In this document: positions 55,801 to 63,946 of the stretch, piece after piece
Layout: each line of letters starts with the position of its first letter
Numbering within the stretch: position 1 is the first letter of the stretch
Origin: Dolichospermum planctonicum
GTDB lineage: Bacteria; Cyanobacteriota; Cyanobacteriia; Cyanobacteriales; Nostocaceae
Direction: 5' to 3'
DNA: 64,000 bases
NCBI RefSeq assembly: GCF_005402965.1
Contig: NZ_BJCF01000005.1
Coordinates: 94,327-158,326, forward strand
Notes under the pieces: model-generated
Databases searched by the model: none
What the model saw: only the letters and a program-made list of their open reading frames with translations
Told to the model about the DNA's origin: nothing
Made by a program: the position numbers and the translations under genes

Positions 55801-56498
55801 GCCGAGATTTAGAAAGTCAAGTTTTTGTCCCCTTTGTCCGTCGTCTGAACCGAGAATTGAATAAATTATTAGTAGCCCGTGGTATTCCCACCGAAGCTAT
55901 TAATCAAGTTATTATTGGCGGTGGTGTAGCGGGTGTGGGTACTATTAACCGTTGGTTGCGGCAAAAACTGCCCAATGCTAAGATTATTCAAGACTTATAT
56001 CTTGGTGAAAATGGTACTCCCAATTGTAGTCGGGTGGCATTAGGTTTAGTCATGTTACCTTTACATCCCCAAGTTCTAGACATACCTAAGCAACAATACA
56101 CAGATTATTTCTTATTTTCTGAATTGCTGAAACTATTACCCGAACGTTCTTTATCTTTTGGTGAAGTCTTGCAGTTATTTGAAAATCGTGGTATCAATAC
56201 CCGTATCTGTCAACAACGATTATTAGCTTTCCTGGAAGGTGAACTACCCCCAGGTTTAATTCCCACTGCTACAGACAACCTTTGGCTGACTGATAACTCC
56301 CAACAAAATCCTGACTACAACGCTATAGCTTCTCTGTCTTCCGGTATATCACCTCTATTTGAAAAACAGGGTAATCTTTCCTATCGTCCCAATTCTCAAC
56401 AAGTCCAGTTATTAGTACGTTATTTAGATAACATAAAATCCAGTACCGTTCAATCCCTGGAAGAACCTTATAGTTATCTTTTGTACAGTCAGGTGTAA
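52866..56498 (+). CDS. large protein with C-terminal actin/Hsp70-like ATPase fold
   Basis: 1210 residues from GTG. The first 270 residues hold coiled coils (LSRLLAERASLIQEIRQLEQ), then a 320-residue acidic, low-complexity linker. The ATPase-like part starts near 590 with WYLGIDVGTTGISAALL (phosphate 1), NTLAINIGAISTEMALVDI (phosphate 2) and VIIGGGVAGVGTINRWLRQK (adenosine), the three motifs of the actin/Hsp70/MreB superfamily. A helical C-terminal 180 residues follow. Probably a cyanobacterium-specific cytoskeletal or chaperone-like protein. A 12-base in-frame repeat occurs in the linker. Confidence 0.83.
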   Translation: MTSHTDEIQQLIADIDHLLSHSGKGLSKFLSNQRQREKEILQRVHDFLVQLSEHQVQEDEIPAETTQPSPTQPLSSLLTQFNQQSHPPFVFESTLSASEASKISTVEIKQELTVLLQPLQAELSRLLAERASLIQEIRQLEQKQLQNPSFSQQFANQEQIISQFLEVLMGRLDAHLKLNASPIINPNQQNLEAITAAIQPILESAERVEQLANLARNLDQRLLSLDGTVNIVFEALEHNINTYYHSLSQALAKMHGQGMQGEQLMANFLNNLTQYLQQQSLISEPLVSSVNPEIAEYPGWEELKKLQDLSGETSHGKITPVTLETELLQEQPKSVKELELTSSDQVDDLYASFFNTEISSPLNLSFYHDPVLEEDGNLSTASEVVSEVVSNDLLTPSISAEAQEDLLSIPSIRGESQDAQNYNYQTIISHTPKEGKATIELEENSADTITVLTDLLIDTSNEEILSESSKDISVVILSPSTEYENQDLGFDNYFSAASERDLLSLLDNFDLPLDYVDYDQESATNLDNEIPSQFVDLSSITVTNIEDKKEDFFQSPITSQQSPITAIQPSITNGGNNDLLPEDTLNSTWYLGIDVGTTGISAALLNHSKLVVYPIYWSAENPNSNTDFQQSFRLPAEVYLPTNAATNQEKSGETAFPQSSVPYHLYSAQLKPYLQIAVPYQQAGQKWEPMLQLNEFSAGPLIWIIRSLSKLLLTLRSSQTSTTPALIANAVGMNTQTFSKVIKNISGVICTCPANWSEQYRFNIREAILTSQLVSHPQQIFFVEEAIATLLPELDSVNGQSIQISENQGLQPLKISDYPVMGNTLAINIGAISTEMALVDIPANLGELTHKDFMLHSFAYSGKGIEQDIICQLLLPPKSRQPRQAGQDHHESANIDPWHWQPSIPGLDEMQFSNLSLEALTLPKVGEPDTQTRIRLQQYLESSVLGQALLDAALALKLILQHQETFTLEFADQSWTLQRRDLESQVFVPFVRRLNRELNKLLVARGIPTEAINQVIIGGGVAGVGTINRWLRQKLPNAKIIQDLYLGENGTPNCSRVALGLVMLPLHPQVLDIPKQQYTDYFLFSELLKLLPERSLSFGEVLQLFENRGINTRICQQRLLAFLEGELPPGLIPTATDNLWLTDNSQQNPDYNAIASLSSGISPLFEKQGNLSYRPNSQQVQLLVRYLDNIKSSTVQSLEEPYSYLLYSQV
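54012..54035. repeat. 12-base perfect tandem duplication, in frame
   Basis: GAAGTTGTTAGT occurs twice in the linker of the actin-fold protein, doubling EVVS. Confidence 0.9.
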
Positions 56499-56507
56499 AA
56501 GATAGGT

Positions 56508-56591
56508 AATGGGTAATGGGTAATGGGTAATTGGTAATGGGTAATTGGTAATGGGTAATGGGTAATGGGTAATGGGTAATTGGTAATGGGT
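56508..56591. repeat. TAATGGG/TAATTGG heptamer array
   Basis: Twelve contiguous 7-base units, nine TAATGGG and three TAATTGG. It starts 9 bases after the stop codon of the 1210-residue protein. Same heptamer, inverted, at 35261-35281. Confidence 0.95.
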
Positions 56592-56688
56592 CTTATAAAA
56601 CATTACTAAAACTGATTAATGTATATAAATACGACAATAAGTTGTATATTTGTTGACATTAATTAAATTATTAAAGTGAGGAGTAATC

Positions 56689-57462
56689 ATGAAATCATTA
56701 GTTCGTTGGGGCGTAACTTTAGGTATTGCGGGGAGTGTGATATTTGCGGGAATATCAGGAATAAATAACTCGCAAGCATTAGCGTTACCACAGGAGCAAG
56801 TAGTAAAAGCCTTACAAGAAGTACCAGTATTTACACTGGCTAATCCTCAAGGTGAATTTGTAGTTATTTCCAGAAAAAATCAATCCAAAACTATTTCCCA
56901 AATAGGCTTTTTTATTAGTAAGCAAGATGCTCAAAAATTCCTCGAAGGTAAGCTGAAAAAAGAAAATCCTCAGTTAGCAAGCACTATCCAGGTTAGATCT
57001 GTTTCTTTAGCAGGTTACTATAACCTGGTGTTAGAAAATAAAAAGAAAAAAGATTCCGGGGTAATTTTTACCTTAGTACCCACAAAACAACAAGTTGACT
57101 CAGCTAAAAGTATTTTGAATTCCAGTGGGAAACCTGTTCAGCAATTTAATGGTATTCCTTTATTTGTGCCGAAATTTAAGCAGGGAAACAACTATTTGAC
57201 AATTCCCGTTTCCCAAAGTAATGAACGTTACATTCCCTTCTATTTCGATAAAGAACAAGCAGTGGCGCTTTTAGAAGCCTTCAAAAAAGCTAAACCACAG
57301 GAAGCAGCAAATACAGAAATTCAAGTAGTAGATTTAGATGGAGTGATTAAAATACTGACTGAAAGCAAAGATCCCAACACTAGTAAAATTTTCTTGTTTC
57401 CCTCACGAGAGTCCATAGAATTTATTCGTTCTCTACCTCCAAACCAACAAAAGAAAAAATAA
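56689..57462 (+). CDS. tic22: Tic22-like protein
   Basis: 257 residues with a signal peptide of about 32 residues (cleavage near SQALA). VPVFTLANPQGEFVVISRKNQSK and IGFFISKQDAQKFLE match the Tic22 family, with a second similar half (VPVSQSNERYIPFYFDKEQAVALLE). The cyanobacterial protein acts in the periplasm in outer-membrane biogenesis, and the plastid form is an import factor. Preceded by a GAGGAG ribosome binding site. Confidence 0.9.
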   Translation: MKSLVRWGVTLGIAGSVIFAGISGINNSQALALPQEQVVKALQEVPVFTLANPQGEFVVISRKNQSKTISQIGFFISKQDAQKFLEGKLKKENPQLASTIQVRSVSLAGYYNLVLENKKKKDSGVIFTLVPTKQQVDSAKSILNSSGKPVQQFNGIPLFVPKFKQGNNYLTIPVSQSNERYIPFYFDKEQAVALLEAFKKAKPQEAANTEIQVVDLDGVIKILTESKDPNTSKIFLFPSRESIEFIRSLPPNQQKKK

Positions 57463-57704
57463 TCCCCAACCCAGAATCACTATAACCGTCTTTGATAAAT
57501 TGGAGTATAAAAAACCAAAGATTTGTAATGGTTGACTAATTTACCCCATTGTGTATTAGAAATCATAAGATATGGTTTTTTCCACTGAATACCCACAGAA
57601 AACCTCTGATCTCCAACTTTGCGTCTTTGCTCCTTAGCGTCTTGGCGCGAAATATAACTCATACTACCATAAACGCCAAATTACCTTTACCCGCCATAAT
57701 CAGT

Positions 57705-58604
57705 ATGTTAGAGCTAAATCAAATAGTTTCTGGTTTAGAACTTTGGCAGTGGCGCAATGCCTCTATTCAAGCCGCTACAGCATCGGATATACCTCCAATG
57801 GAAGTAGACTGGCTATTACAAACAATTACGAATTTAGACAGATTGGCACTGCGTTTAGAAAATTTCAAGAATTGGGATCAAATCCCCATACAATTGTCTT
57901 TAACAGAATTAGAGCAATTGTGGCAAAAGCGATTAAATGATCGTTTACCAGTCCAGTATATAGCAGGTATGACATCTTGGCGCAAGTTTCAACTCACGGT
58001 TAACCAAGGAGTCTTAATTCCCAGACCAGAAACAGAAATGTTAATTGATCTAGCGATCACTGCTGGTGATGATAACATGAGAGCAGGACACTGGGCGGAT
58101 TTGGGAACTGGTAGCGGAGCGATCGCTTTTTCCATAGCCGAGGTATTGACAAATGCCACAATTCATGCCGTAGATATTAGTTCCGCAGCCTTAACCGTAG
58201 CCCAAACCAATGCTAAAAATTTAGGTTTTGGGGAACGGATTCAATTTTATCACGGTTCTTGGTGGCAACCCTTGGAATTTCTCAAAGGTCAATTTAGTTG
58301 TATGATATCAAACCCGCCATATATTCCCAGTGATACTGTCCTCACTTTACAACCGGAAGTAGTTAAACACGAGCCACATTTAGCTTTAGACGGTGGTGCA
58401 GATGGTTTAGACCATATTCGTCATTTAATCACAGTTTCCCCCGATTATTTGCGTCCTGGTGGCGTTTGGTTGGTGGAAATGATGGCGGGACAGGCAGAAA
58501 CCGTGGCAGAATTGTTAGAAAATCATGGTAGTTATAGCAATATTTCCATTCATGCTGATTTAGCTGGAATTGAGCGTTTTGCTGTAGCTCGTAAAAATCT
58601 CTAA
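57705..58604 (+). CDS. prmC: PrmC, release factor glutamine methyltransferase
   Basis: 299 residues from ATG 57705. An upstream in-frame ATG at 57549 adds 52 residues encoded by a repeat-like stretch and was rejected. The helical N-terminus is followed by the SAM motif WADLGTGSGAIAFSIAEVL and the catalytic NPPY at 203-206 (SNPPYIPSD). It methylates the GGQ glutamine of RF1/RF2. Confidence 0.94.
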   Translation: MLELNQIVSGLELWQWRNASIQAATASDIPPMEVDWLLQTITNLDRLALRLENFKNWDQIPIQLSLTELEQLWQKRLNDRLPVQYIAGMTSWRKFQLTVNQGVLIPRPETEMLIDLAITAGDDNMRAGHWADLGTGSGAIAFSIAEVLTNATIHAVDISSAALTVAQTNAKNLGFGERIQFYHGSWWQPLEFLKGQFSCMISNPPYIPSDTVLTLQPEVVKHEPHLALDGGADGLDHIRHLITVSPDYLRPGGVWLVEMMAGQAETVAELLENHGSYSNISIHADLAGIERFAVARKNL

Positions 58605-58687
58605 ATCATGGATTAGAAGCTTAATGGGTTTTAGGATGTTATTCGACGATTAAAATTGCTGGTATGTATATTGAGAGTGAGAACAGC

Positions 58688-59191
58688 TTAACGGCTAACT
58701 TCAACTGGTTCTGACTCGATTATATTAGTTTCTTCTGCTATTTTATAGGTAACAATCGCTTTAACTTTATCACTACCTATATAACCGCTTTTATTAGTCA
58801 ACTGCAAAACCACCTCAGAATTTTCTAAGGGTTTTAACTGGATTTCCTGGGGTGACTGCTGAAAACTTTGTAACTCTTCATTTGATAAATTACGAATTTC
58901 TACCTTAGTAACCCTAACAGTTACAGGAGTTAATTGGGGATTTTCTAAACGTAAAAAGACCGAAGCAAAGCCAATATTCCGTTGAGGGTCAATAGGAACA
59001 CCCAAAGGTGGTAAATTTTCTTCCCTAGCGATAAGAATTACTTTTTTTACTAAAGACTTATTACTATTCATTGTTGGTGCGGGTAAAGAATCAGACTGAT
59101 AATTAGCATAAGTAGAGAGGAAACCACAAGCAGTTATTGTCTCCACTAAACCCAATAAAATCAGAAACCTGAGCAAAAATTGAATTTTCAT
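58688..59191 (-). CDS. putative lipoprotein, unknown function
   Basis: 167 residues from the ATG at 59191. Signal peptide with lipobox ETITAC. The mature part is one beta-rich domain of about 110 residues (VKKVILIAREENLPPLGVPID ... NKSGYIGSDKVKAIVTYKIAEE), which looks like an Ig-like sandwich. No named family recognised. Divergent from tsaC. Confidence 0.7.
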   Translation of the reverse strand: MKIQFLLRFLILLGLVETITACGFLSTYANYQSDSLPAPTMNSNKSLVKKVILIAREENLPPLGVPIDPQRNIGFASVFLRLENPQLTPVTVRVTKVEIRNLSNEELQSFQQSPQEIQLKPLENSEVVLQLTNKSGYIGSDKVKAIVTYKIAEETNIIESEPVEVSR

Positions 59192-59264
59192 TGCTTGCAA
59201 AAAAGCTGTGTTAAAAATCAGTCTTACTGAATTAGACTAGAAAAAGGAAAAATTAAAATCTTAA

Positions 59265-59288
59265 ACTTTGCGACTTTGCGACTTTGCG
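59265..59288. repeat. 8-base tandem triplication
   Basis: ACTTTGCG occurs three times head to tail before tsaC. The same words (CTTTGCG...) occur singly in other spacers, e.g. near 57618. Confidence 0.8.
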
Positions 59289-59325
59289 CGAAACACAATT
59301 CATACTTTCACTTACAAATATAAAT

Positions 59326-59913
59326 ATGACAGAAGTTTCCCTAGAAATCCTGATCAAAGCTGCTAAAGCTGGAAAATTAATCAGTTTCCCCACAGATACA
59401 GTCCCCGCATTAGCGACCATACCACAACAAGCAGAATTAATTTATACTGCTAAAAAGCGCAGTTTGGATAAACCATTGATTTTGATGGCGGCCATTGCTG
59501 AAGATTTGTGGGATTATGTTCAAGGTAGTCAGATAGAATACCAAATTTGGCAAAAAGTTGTCAATAAATATTGGCCAGGTGCGTTAACTTTAGTTTTACC
59601 AGCTAGTGACAAAATTCCCCAAGTGATGAATACTGCTGATTTAACTACCATTGGTATTAGAGTCCCAAATAATAAAGTTGCTCAAATTATTTTGACGGAA
59701 ACAGGTCCAATGGCTACAACTAGTGCTAATTTATCAGGTCAACCTGCTTTGGAAAAAAAAGCGGAAATAGAATCTCAATTTCCAGAGATTCTGACTTTAG
59801 AATCAATAGGATACCAAGGTTTAGGAATCCCTTCCACCGTTGCTAAATGGACAGGGAAAAATTGGCAGATTTTACGACAAGGTAGTATTAAATTAGATGA
59901 TGATGAATTTTAG
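59326..59913 (+). CDS. tsaC: TsaC/Sua5/YrdC threonylcarbamoyl-AMP synthase
   Basis: 195 residues from ATG 59326; upstream ATG 59284 rejected because it starts inside repeat DNA. KLISFPTDTVPALATI, KRSLDKPLILM, YWPGALTLVLPA and ATTSANLSGQPAL define YrdC: ATP and bicarbonate/threonine binding. First step of t6A modification of tRNA. Lacks the extra Sua5 C-terminal domain. Its end overlaps the kinase gene by 17 bases. Confidence 0.92.
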   Translation: MTEVSLEILIKAAKAGKLISFPTDTVPALATIPQQAELIYTAKKRSLDKPLILMAAIAEDLWDYVQGSQIEYQIWQKVVNKYWPGALTLVLPASDKIPQVMNTADLTTIGIRVPNNKVAQIILTETGPMATTSANLSGQPALEKKAEIESQFPEILTLESIGYQGLGIPSTVAKWTGKNWQILRQGSIKLDDDEF

Positions 59914-60790
59914 TAATTGGTTATATTTAGGAATAGGTATAGGTATAGGTTTATGTTTTTATAAGTTACTTTTAGAATCTTCTGAATCTTCGCCCATTAG
60001 TGCTTTAAATGCTTCACAACATCGAGAAACGGAACTTTTGCAAGAATTGAAGCAAACCCAATTAGCATACTATAAAGCCCAGGAAATGAGTCAGTTTAAA
60101 GCAGGGTTTTTAGCCAGAATTAGTCATGAATTGCGATCGCCATTGAGTAGTATAATGGGATTACATCAATTAATTTTAGCAGATTTGTGTGAAAATCCCG
60201 AAGAAGAGCGGGAATTTATTGGCCAAGCTTATGAAAAATCTCTCAAGTTACTAAAACTACTTGATGAAATTCTGAATATTTCCAAAATAGAATCTGGGAG
60301 AAATAAATTAGATATTCACAGTTTTCAATTAGCTGAATTTTTAGAAGAAGTTTATAAATTAACTTATTTATTAGCAGCCAATTGTAATTATCCTTTTACT
60401 TTATCACCACCAGATCCAGAAATTTACATTTTCGCAGATTCCCGCTGGCTTAAACAAGTATTAATCAATTTAATAGAGAGTACAATTGAGCATAAGGAAG
60501 CAGGTAATATTAATCTTTCTAGTCATTTGTCGTCCACAGGTAATTGTGTTAATATTTGCTTAGATATACCAAGTGATGCTGTAATTATCAGTGAATCTAT
60601 GGATTTAATGGAAGTGGAAAATCCGATATTTGAAACAAATATAGTTCTGTCACCAGGAATGAAACTTTTACTCAATCAAACCTTAATAGATTTAATGGGA
60701 GGAAAGTTAGAAATTTTACCTTTAACGACCAAAAATAAAGCCACAGGACAGTTAACTAGGCTGCAAATATCCATACCTTTAACGAATTAG
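59897..60790 (+). CDS. membrane-anchored histidine kinase with atypical ATPase domain
   Basis: 297 residues. A single membrane segment (residues 8-25, with GIGIGIG from a small repeat), then HisKA with phospho-acceptor His77 (FLARISHELRSPLSS). The HATPase part has a degenerate N-box (QVLINLIESTIEH lacks the second Asn) and no clear G1/G2 boxes. So ATP binding looks weak or lost; may act as a phosphotransfer or dimerisation partner. Overlaps tsaC by 17 bases. Confidence 0.78.
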   Translation: MMMNFSNWLYLGIGIGIGLCFYKLLLESSESSPISALNASQHRETELLQELKQTQLAYYKAQEMSQFKAGFLARISHELRSPLSSIMGLHQLILADLCENPEEEREFIGQAYEKSLKLLKLLDEILNISKIESGRNKLDIHSFQLAEFLEEVYKLTYLLAANCNYPFTLSPPDPEIYIFADSRWLKQVLINLIESTIEHKEAGNINLSSHLSSTGNCVNICLDIPSDAVIISESMDLMEVENPIFETNIVLSPGMKLLLNQTLIDLMGGKLEILPLTTKNKATGQLTRLQISIPLTN

Positions 60791-60939
60791 CTGGTGTTTG
60801 TTTTTATACTTAATTTTATCTGACCCCGTATCGGCGTAATCTATTTGTGTAGGAGCAAATTACGTTGGCTTTTTATTTTATCCTAGTCCGCAGCAGCGGA
60901 CTATGGTTTTATAGTAGCGAATATAATTCGCCCCTAGCT

Positions 60940-61728
60940 TTAAAAATATAAACTCGGCCAGTCTGGTTGACGATAATAGTGGGTCATATCGTCAAATTTT
61001 CGCAATTCCACCTTATTAAGGAGGAAATCTGGGATATTTAATGACAACGACTGATTAAAATCAGAAAATGTATCACTGAGTCTTACCCGGTCTAATTCCG
61101 GTGAAATTTCACCAAAATACCCTAAGGTGATATGGGCAGTAAAATGATAATGTTGCTCAATACCTAAGCCCATTAATTTGCGATTTTGATAAATTATCCG
61201 CCGAAATTGAATAATTTCCTCATAAGAACGTTTATCCTTGGGTACTAAACACACACCTATAGCTCTAGGCATAACAATTAATCCTAACATTTGCCAAGAG
61301 ATGGGATTAGATCCATTTGTCATCAACTGTTGATATTGTTGAAACCTCTCAAATAACTGAGAATTTAACTCTTCAGCAAATTGGGGATTTTTTTGACAAG
61401 CATGATCAAAAGCGCTGTCCCAAATCAAATCCGCCACTGTCAGATGAAAACTAGCAGCAGGAACGGGTACAATCAAATCACCACTAATGGGTAGGTCTAG
61501 TAGTTGCTGTTGATAAGCTTGTATTTGGCTGTAGAAAGCAGCGTTATTTGCATCTTCCTCTGCAGGTGGGGTAATTAGGGTATAACCGGGAAAAGGAGCA
61601 GCTTCCCTGACCCCACCATGAACCCTAAATTTAGAAGATTCCTGAATATGCTGAACTTGGGTTTTGTAGGCTTCTGGTAGCGTCATGCGTGCTACCCGGT
61701 TTAAATAGGTTTGGTAGTTGTCGTCCAA
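60940..61728 (-). CDS. DUF1868 2H phosphoesterase-like protein
   Basis: 262 residues from TTG 61728, with AAGGTGATC upstream. Two HxT motifs (FHLTVAD at His95 and HITLGYF near residue 200) are the catalytic pair of the 2H/ligT phosphoesterase fold. Related proteins act on 2',3'-cyclic or 2'-5' phosphodiesters in RNA. Function here unknown. Confidence 0.82.
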   Translation of the reverse strand: MDDNYQTYLNRVARMTLPEAYKTQVQHIQESSKFRVHGGVREAAPFPGYTLITPPAEEDANNAAFYSQIQAYQQQLLDLPISGDLIVPVPAASFHLTVADLIWDSAFDHACQKNPQFAEELNSQLFERFQQYQQLMTNGSNPISWQMLGLIVMPRAIGVCLVPKDKRSYEEIIQFRRIIYQNRKLMGLGIEQHYHFTAHITLGYFGEISPELDRVRLSDTFSDFNQSLSLNIPDFLLNKVELRKFDDMTHYYRQPDWPSLYF

Positions 61729-61810
61729 TCTTGATCACCTTGCGCTCTTTTGATAGATTGTAGGGAAAATTACTCGATTTGACTAAATTGATTTGAAATT
61801 TTGAATTGCT

Positions 61811-62797
61811 ATGCCAATTTATGTTTATTGGGGTGAAGATGATTTTGCTATGGAAAAAGCCATAGTAATTTTGCGCGAGCGCATTCTTGATCCTCTATGG
61901 ACAAGTTTTAATTATACTTCATTTCCCCCAGAACAAGCAGATTCTATTGTCCAAGCTTTAAATCAAGTGATGACACCTCCATTTGGTGCAGGTGGTCGTT
62001 TTGTCTGGCTGATTAACACAAGTATAAGCCAAAACTGTCCAGATCATATCTTAGCAGAATTACAACGGACTGTTAAAGTCATACCCCCAGATTCCACTTT
62101 ACTATTGACCAGTCGCAATAAACCAGATGAACGCCTTAAAAGTACAAAACTCCTCAAACAATTTGCCACATTTTGTGAATTTCCTCTCATTCCTGCTTGG
62201 AAAACAGAATTATTAGTTCAATCAGTTCAACAAGCGGCTCAAACCGTGGGAGTAAAATTAAATCCTCTAGTCGTCGAACTATTAGCAGAGTCAGTAGGTA
62301 ATGATACCCGTCTTCTCTACAATGAACTAGAAAAATTACGTCTTTATACCCAAAGTAGTCGCAAACCTTTAGATGTAAATATAGTATCTGAGTTAGTCAG
62401 AAATACTACTCAGAATACCTTACAATTGGCAACAGCCATTAGAACTGGAGATACTCCAAAAGCTTTAGGAATCTTAAATGATCTCAGTAATTCAGCTGAA
62501 CCTGGGCTACGAATAGTTGCCACACTCATTGGTCAATTTCGCACCTGGTTATTGGTGAAAATGATGATGGAAACCGGTGAACGCAACCCGCAAGCGATCG
62601 CTCTAGCTGCGGAAGTTACCAACCCTAAACGTATCTATTTTATACAACAAGAAGTAAAATCTCTCCCATTAAAGCAACTCATCTTGGCCTTACCTGTGCT
62701 GTTAGAATTGGAAGTAAGCCTCAAACAAGGTGCATCCGAAACTTCAACACTACAAACCAAAGTTATCGAGATGTGTCAAATATGCCACAGTAACTGA
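61811..62797 (+). CDS. holA: DNA polymerase III delta subunit
   Basis: 328 residues. MPIYVYWGEDDFAMEKAI is the HolA start; NDTRLLYNELEKLRLY and LRIVATLIGQFRTWLLVKMM lie in the AAA+ and C-terminal domains. It opens the sliding clamp as part of the clamp loader. Family members in cyanobacteria are of this length. Confidence 0.93.
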   Translation: MPIYVYWGEDDFAMEKAIVILRERILDPLWTSFNYTSFPPEQADSIVQALNQVMTPPFGAGGRFVWLINTSISQNCPDHILAELQRTVKVIPPDSTLLLTSRNKPDERLKSTKLLKQFATFCEFPLIPAWKTELLVQSVQQAAQTVGVKLNPLVVELLAESVGNDTRLLYNELEKLRLYTQSSRKPLDVNIVSELVRNTTQNTLQLATAIRTGDTPKALGILNDLSNSAEPGLRIVATLIGQFRTWLLVKMMMETGERNPQAIALAAEVTNPKRIYFIQQEVKSLPLKQLILALPVLLELEVSLKQGASETSTLQTKVIEMCQICHSN

Positions 62798-63026
62798 TAT
62801 TCCCATCAACATATATACTCAAAATGGTTAAGAATTTTACTTTTTCTGGAGGAAAAACTAGATTTTAAATCTCTCCCTGTCCACAGAGGTTTACTAGGGG
62901 GGTTAAATTTTGAGTCATTTGCAGTATTTATTCCATCTTGACCGGAACTTCTGGTTCAGAAAATAATTCAAACCCATTATCATATTCTTGATTTTCTTTC
63001 TGTGTCACTTAGTCATCTACTATATT

Positions 63027-63509
63027 ATGATCGAAATTTACAGTCTTCATTTAACCAATCGGTTACACCAAATTCTCTCTCAACCTTTGATTTTGGCAAG
63101 TATTACCACTGTAAGTCTGATTTCTGGTACTTTTGGCTTCAATTCCCAAGCAGTCGCTCAAACTTTCAATGTCAACGATACAGAATTAACTAACTATGTA
63201 AAAGCTGTATTAGAAATGGAGCCAGTCCGTCAGCAAGCCTTTGAAGAAATCAAAAAAATCATTGGTAGCAAAGACATTCCCCAAGTAATCTGTAATGATC
63301 CTACAAGCGTCAATGCACTACCCGGTAAAGCAAAAGATATTGCTGTCAATTACTGCAACCAGTCTCAACAAATAGTGAAAAAGTTTATCCCCGTTGAAAG
63401 ATTCAATGAAATCACTTTAGAAAAACAAAAAAACACCACCCTACAAAAACAACTTTATAAAGCCTCACTAAATTTACAAAAAACTTCTCCCTCCAAGCCC
63501 TCCAAATAA
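63027..63509 (+). CDS. DUF4168 exported protein
   Basis: 160 residues from ATG 63027 (an in-frame TTG at 62988 is less likely). Signal peptide to about residue 45 (SQAVAQ). NDTELTNYVKAVLEMEPVRQQAFEEIKKI is the DUF4168 core, with Cys pairs (VICNDP, VNYCNQ). Function unknown, seen in many cyanobacteria. Confidence 0.8.
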   Translation: MIEIYSLHLTNRLHQILSQPLILASITTVSLISGTFGFNSQAVAQTFNVNDTELTNYVKAVLEMEPVRQQAFEEIKKIIGSKDIPQVICNDPTSVNALPGKAKDIAVNYCNQSQQIVKKFIPVERFNEITLEKQKNTTLQKQLYKASLNLQKTSPSKPSK

Positions 63510-63764
63510 ATAATTAACCTCAACTGCTAGGACAGAGTAGCGAAAATTAATGAGCATCAGCGAATATCATAAGCACTGCGTTTAATCCCTTTGCATATGA
63601 GTAATTACTTCGCTGAACTGTATTCATTACAAACCACTGCTGGGGTTTTTCATATTCCATAGACAACATCATTGCTTGGACTACCTCAACACAACCTGAA
63701 TCCCTTATCCCACAAGCATTCAGAAATTAAATTCACCCGATTAAAAAAAAGTTTTGAAAAACCC
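63510..63764. other. region between DUF4168 and the rRNA promoter
   Basis: No gene seen; frames at 63672-63863 and on the minus strand overlap the rRNA promoter and leader. Confidence 0.5.
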
Positions 63765-63793
63765 TTGACAATAACCGGCAGGATTGATATATT
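63765..63793 (+). promoter_or_regulatory. sigma-70-type promoter of the rRNA operon
   Basis: TTGACA (63765-63770), 17-base spacer, TATATT (63788-63793). The leader of about 150 bases before 16S is typical of an rrn transcript. Confidence 0.88.
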
Positions 63794-63946
63794 GAATAAG
63801 TGCCGGGGAGAGAAACAACTCACGGCAACTGAACCGAGAAAAAATAATACTTTGAAAGAATAGATTAAACCAGTCCTCGTCATTAAGATAATTATAGAGG
63901 ATTCTGAAACTTGAGATAAGTTTTAGAGCGAAAACAAACTCAAACA

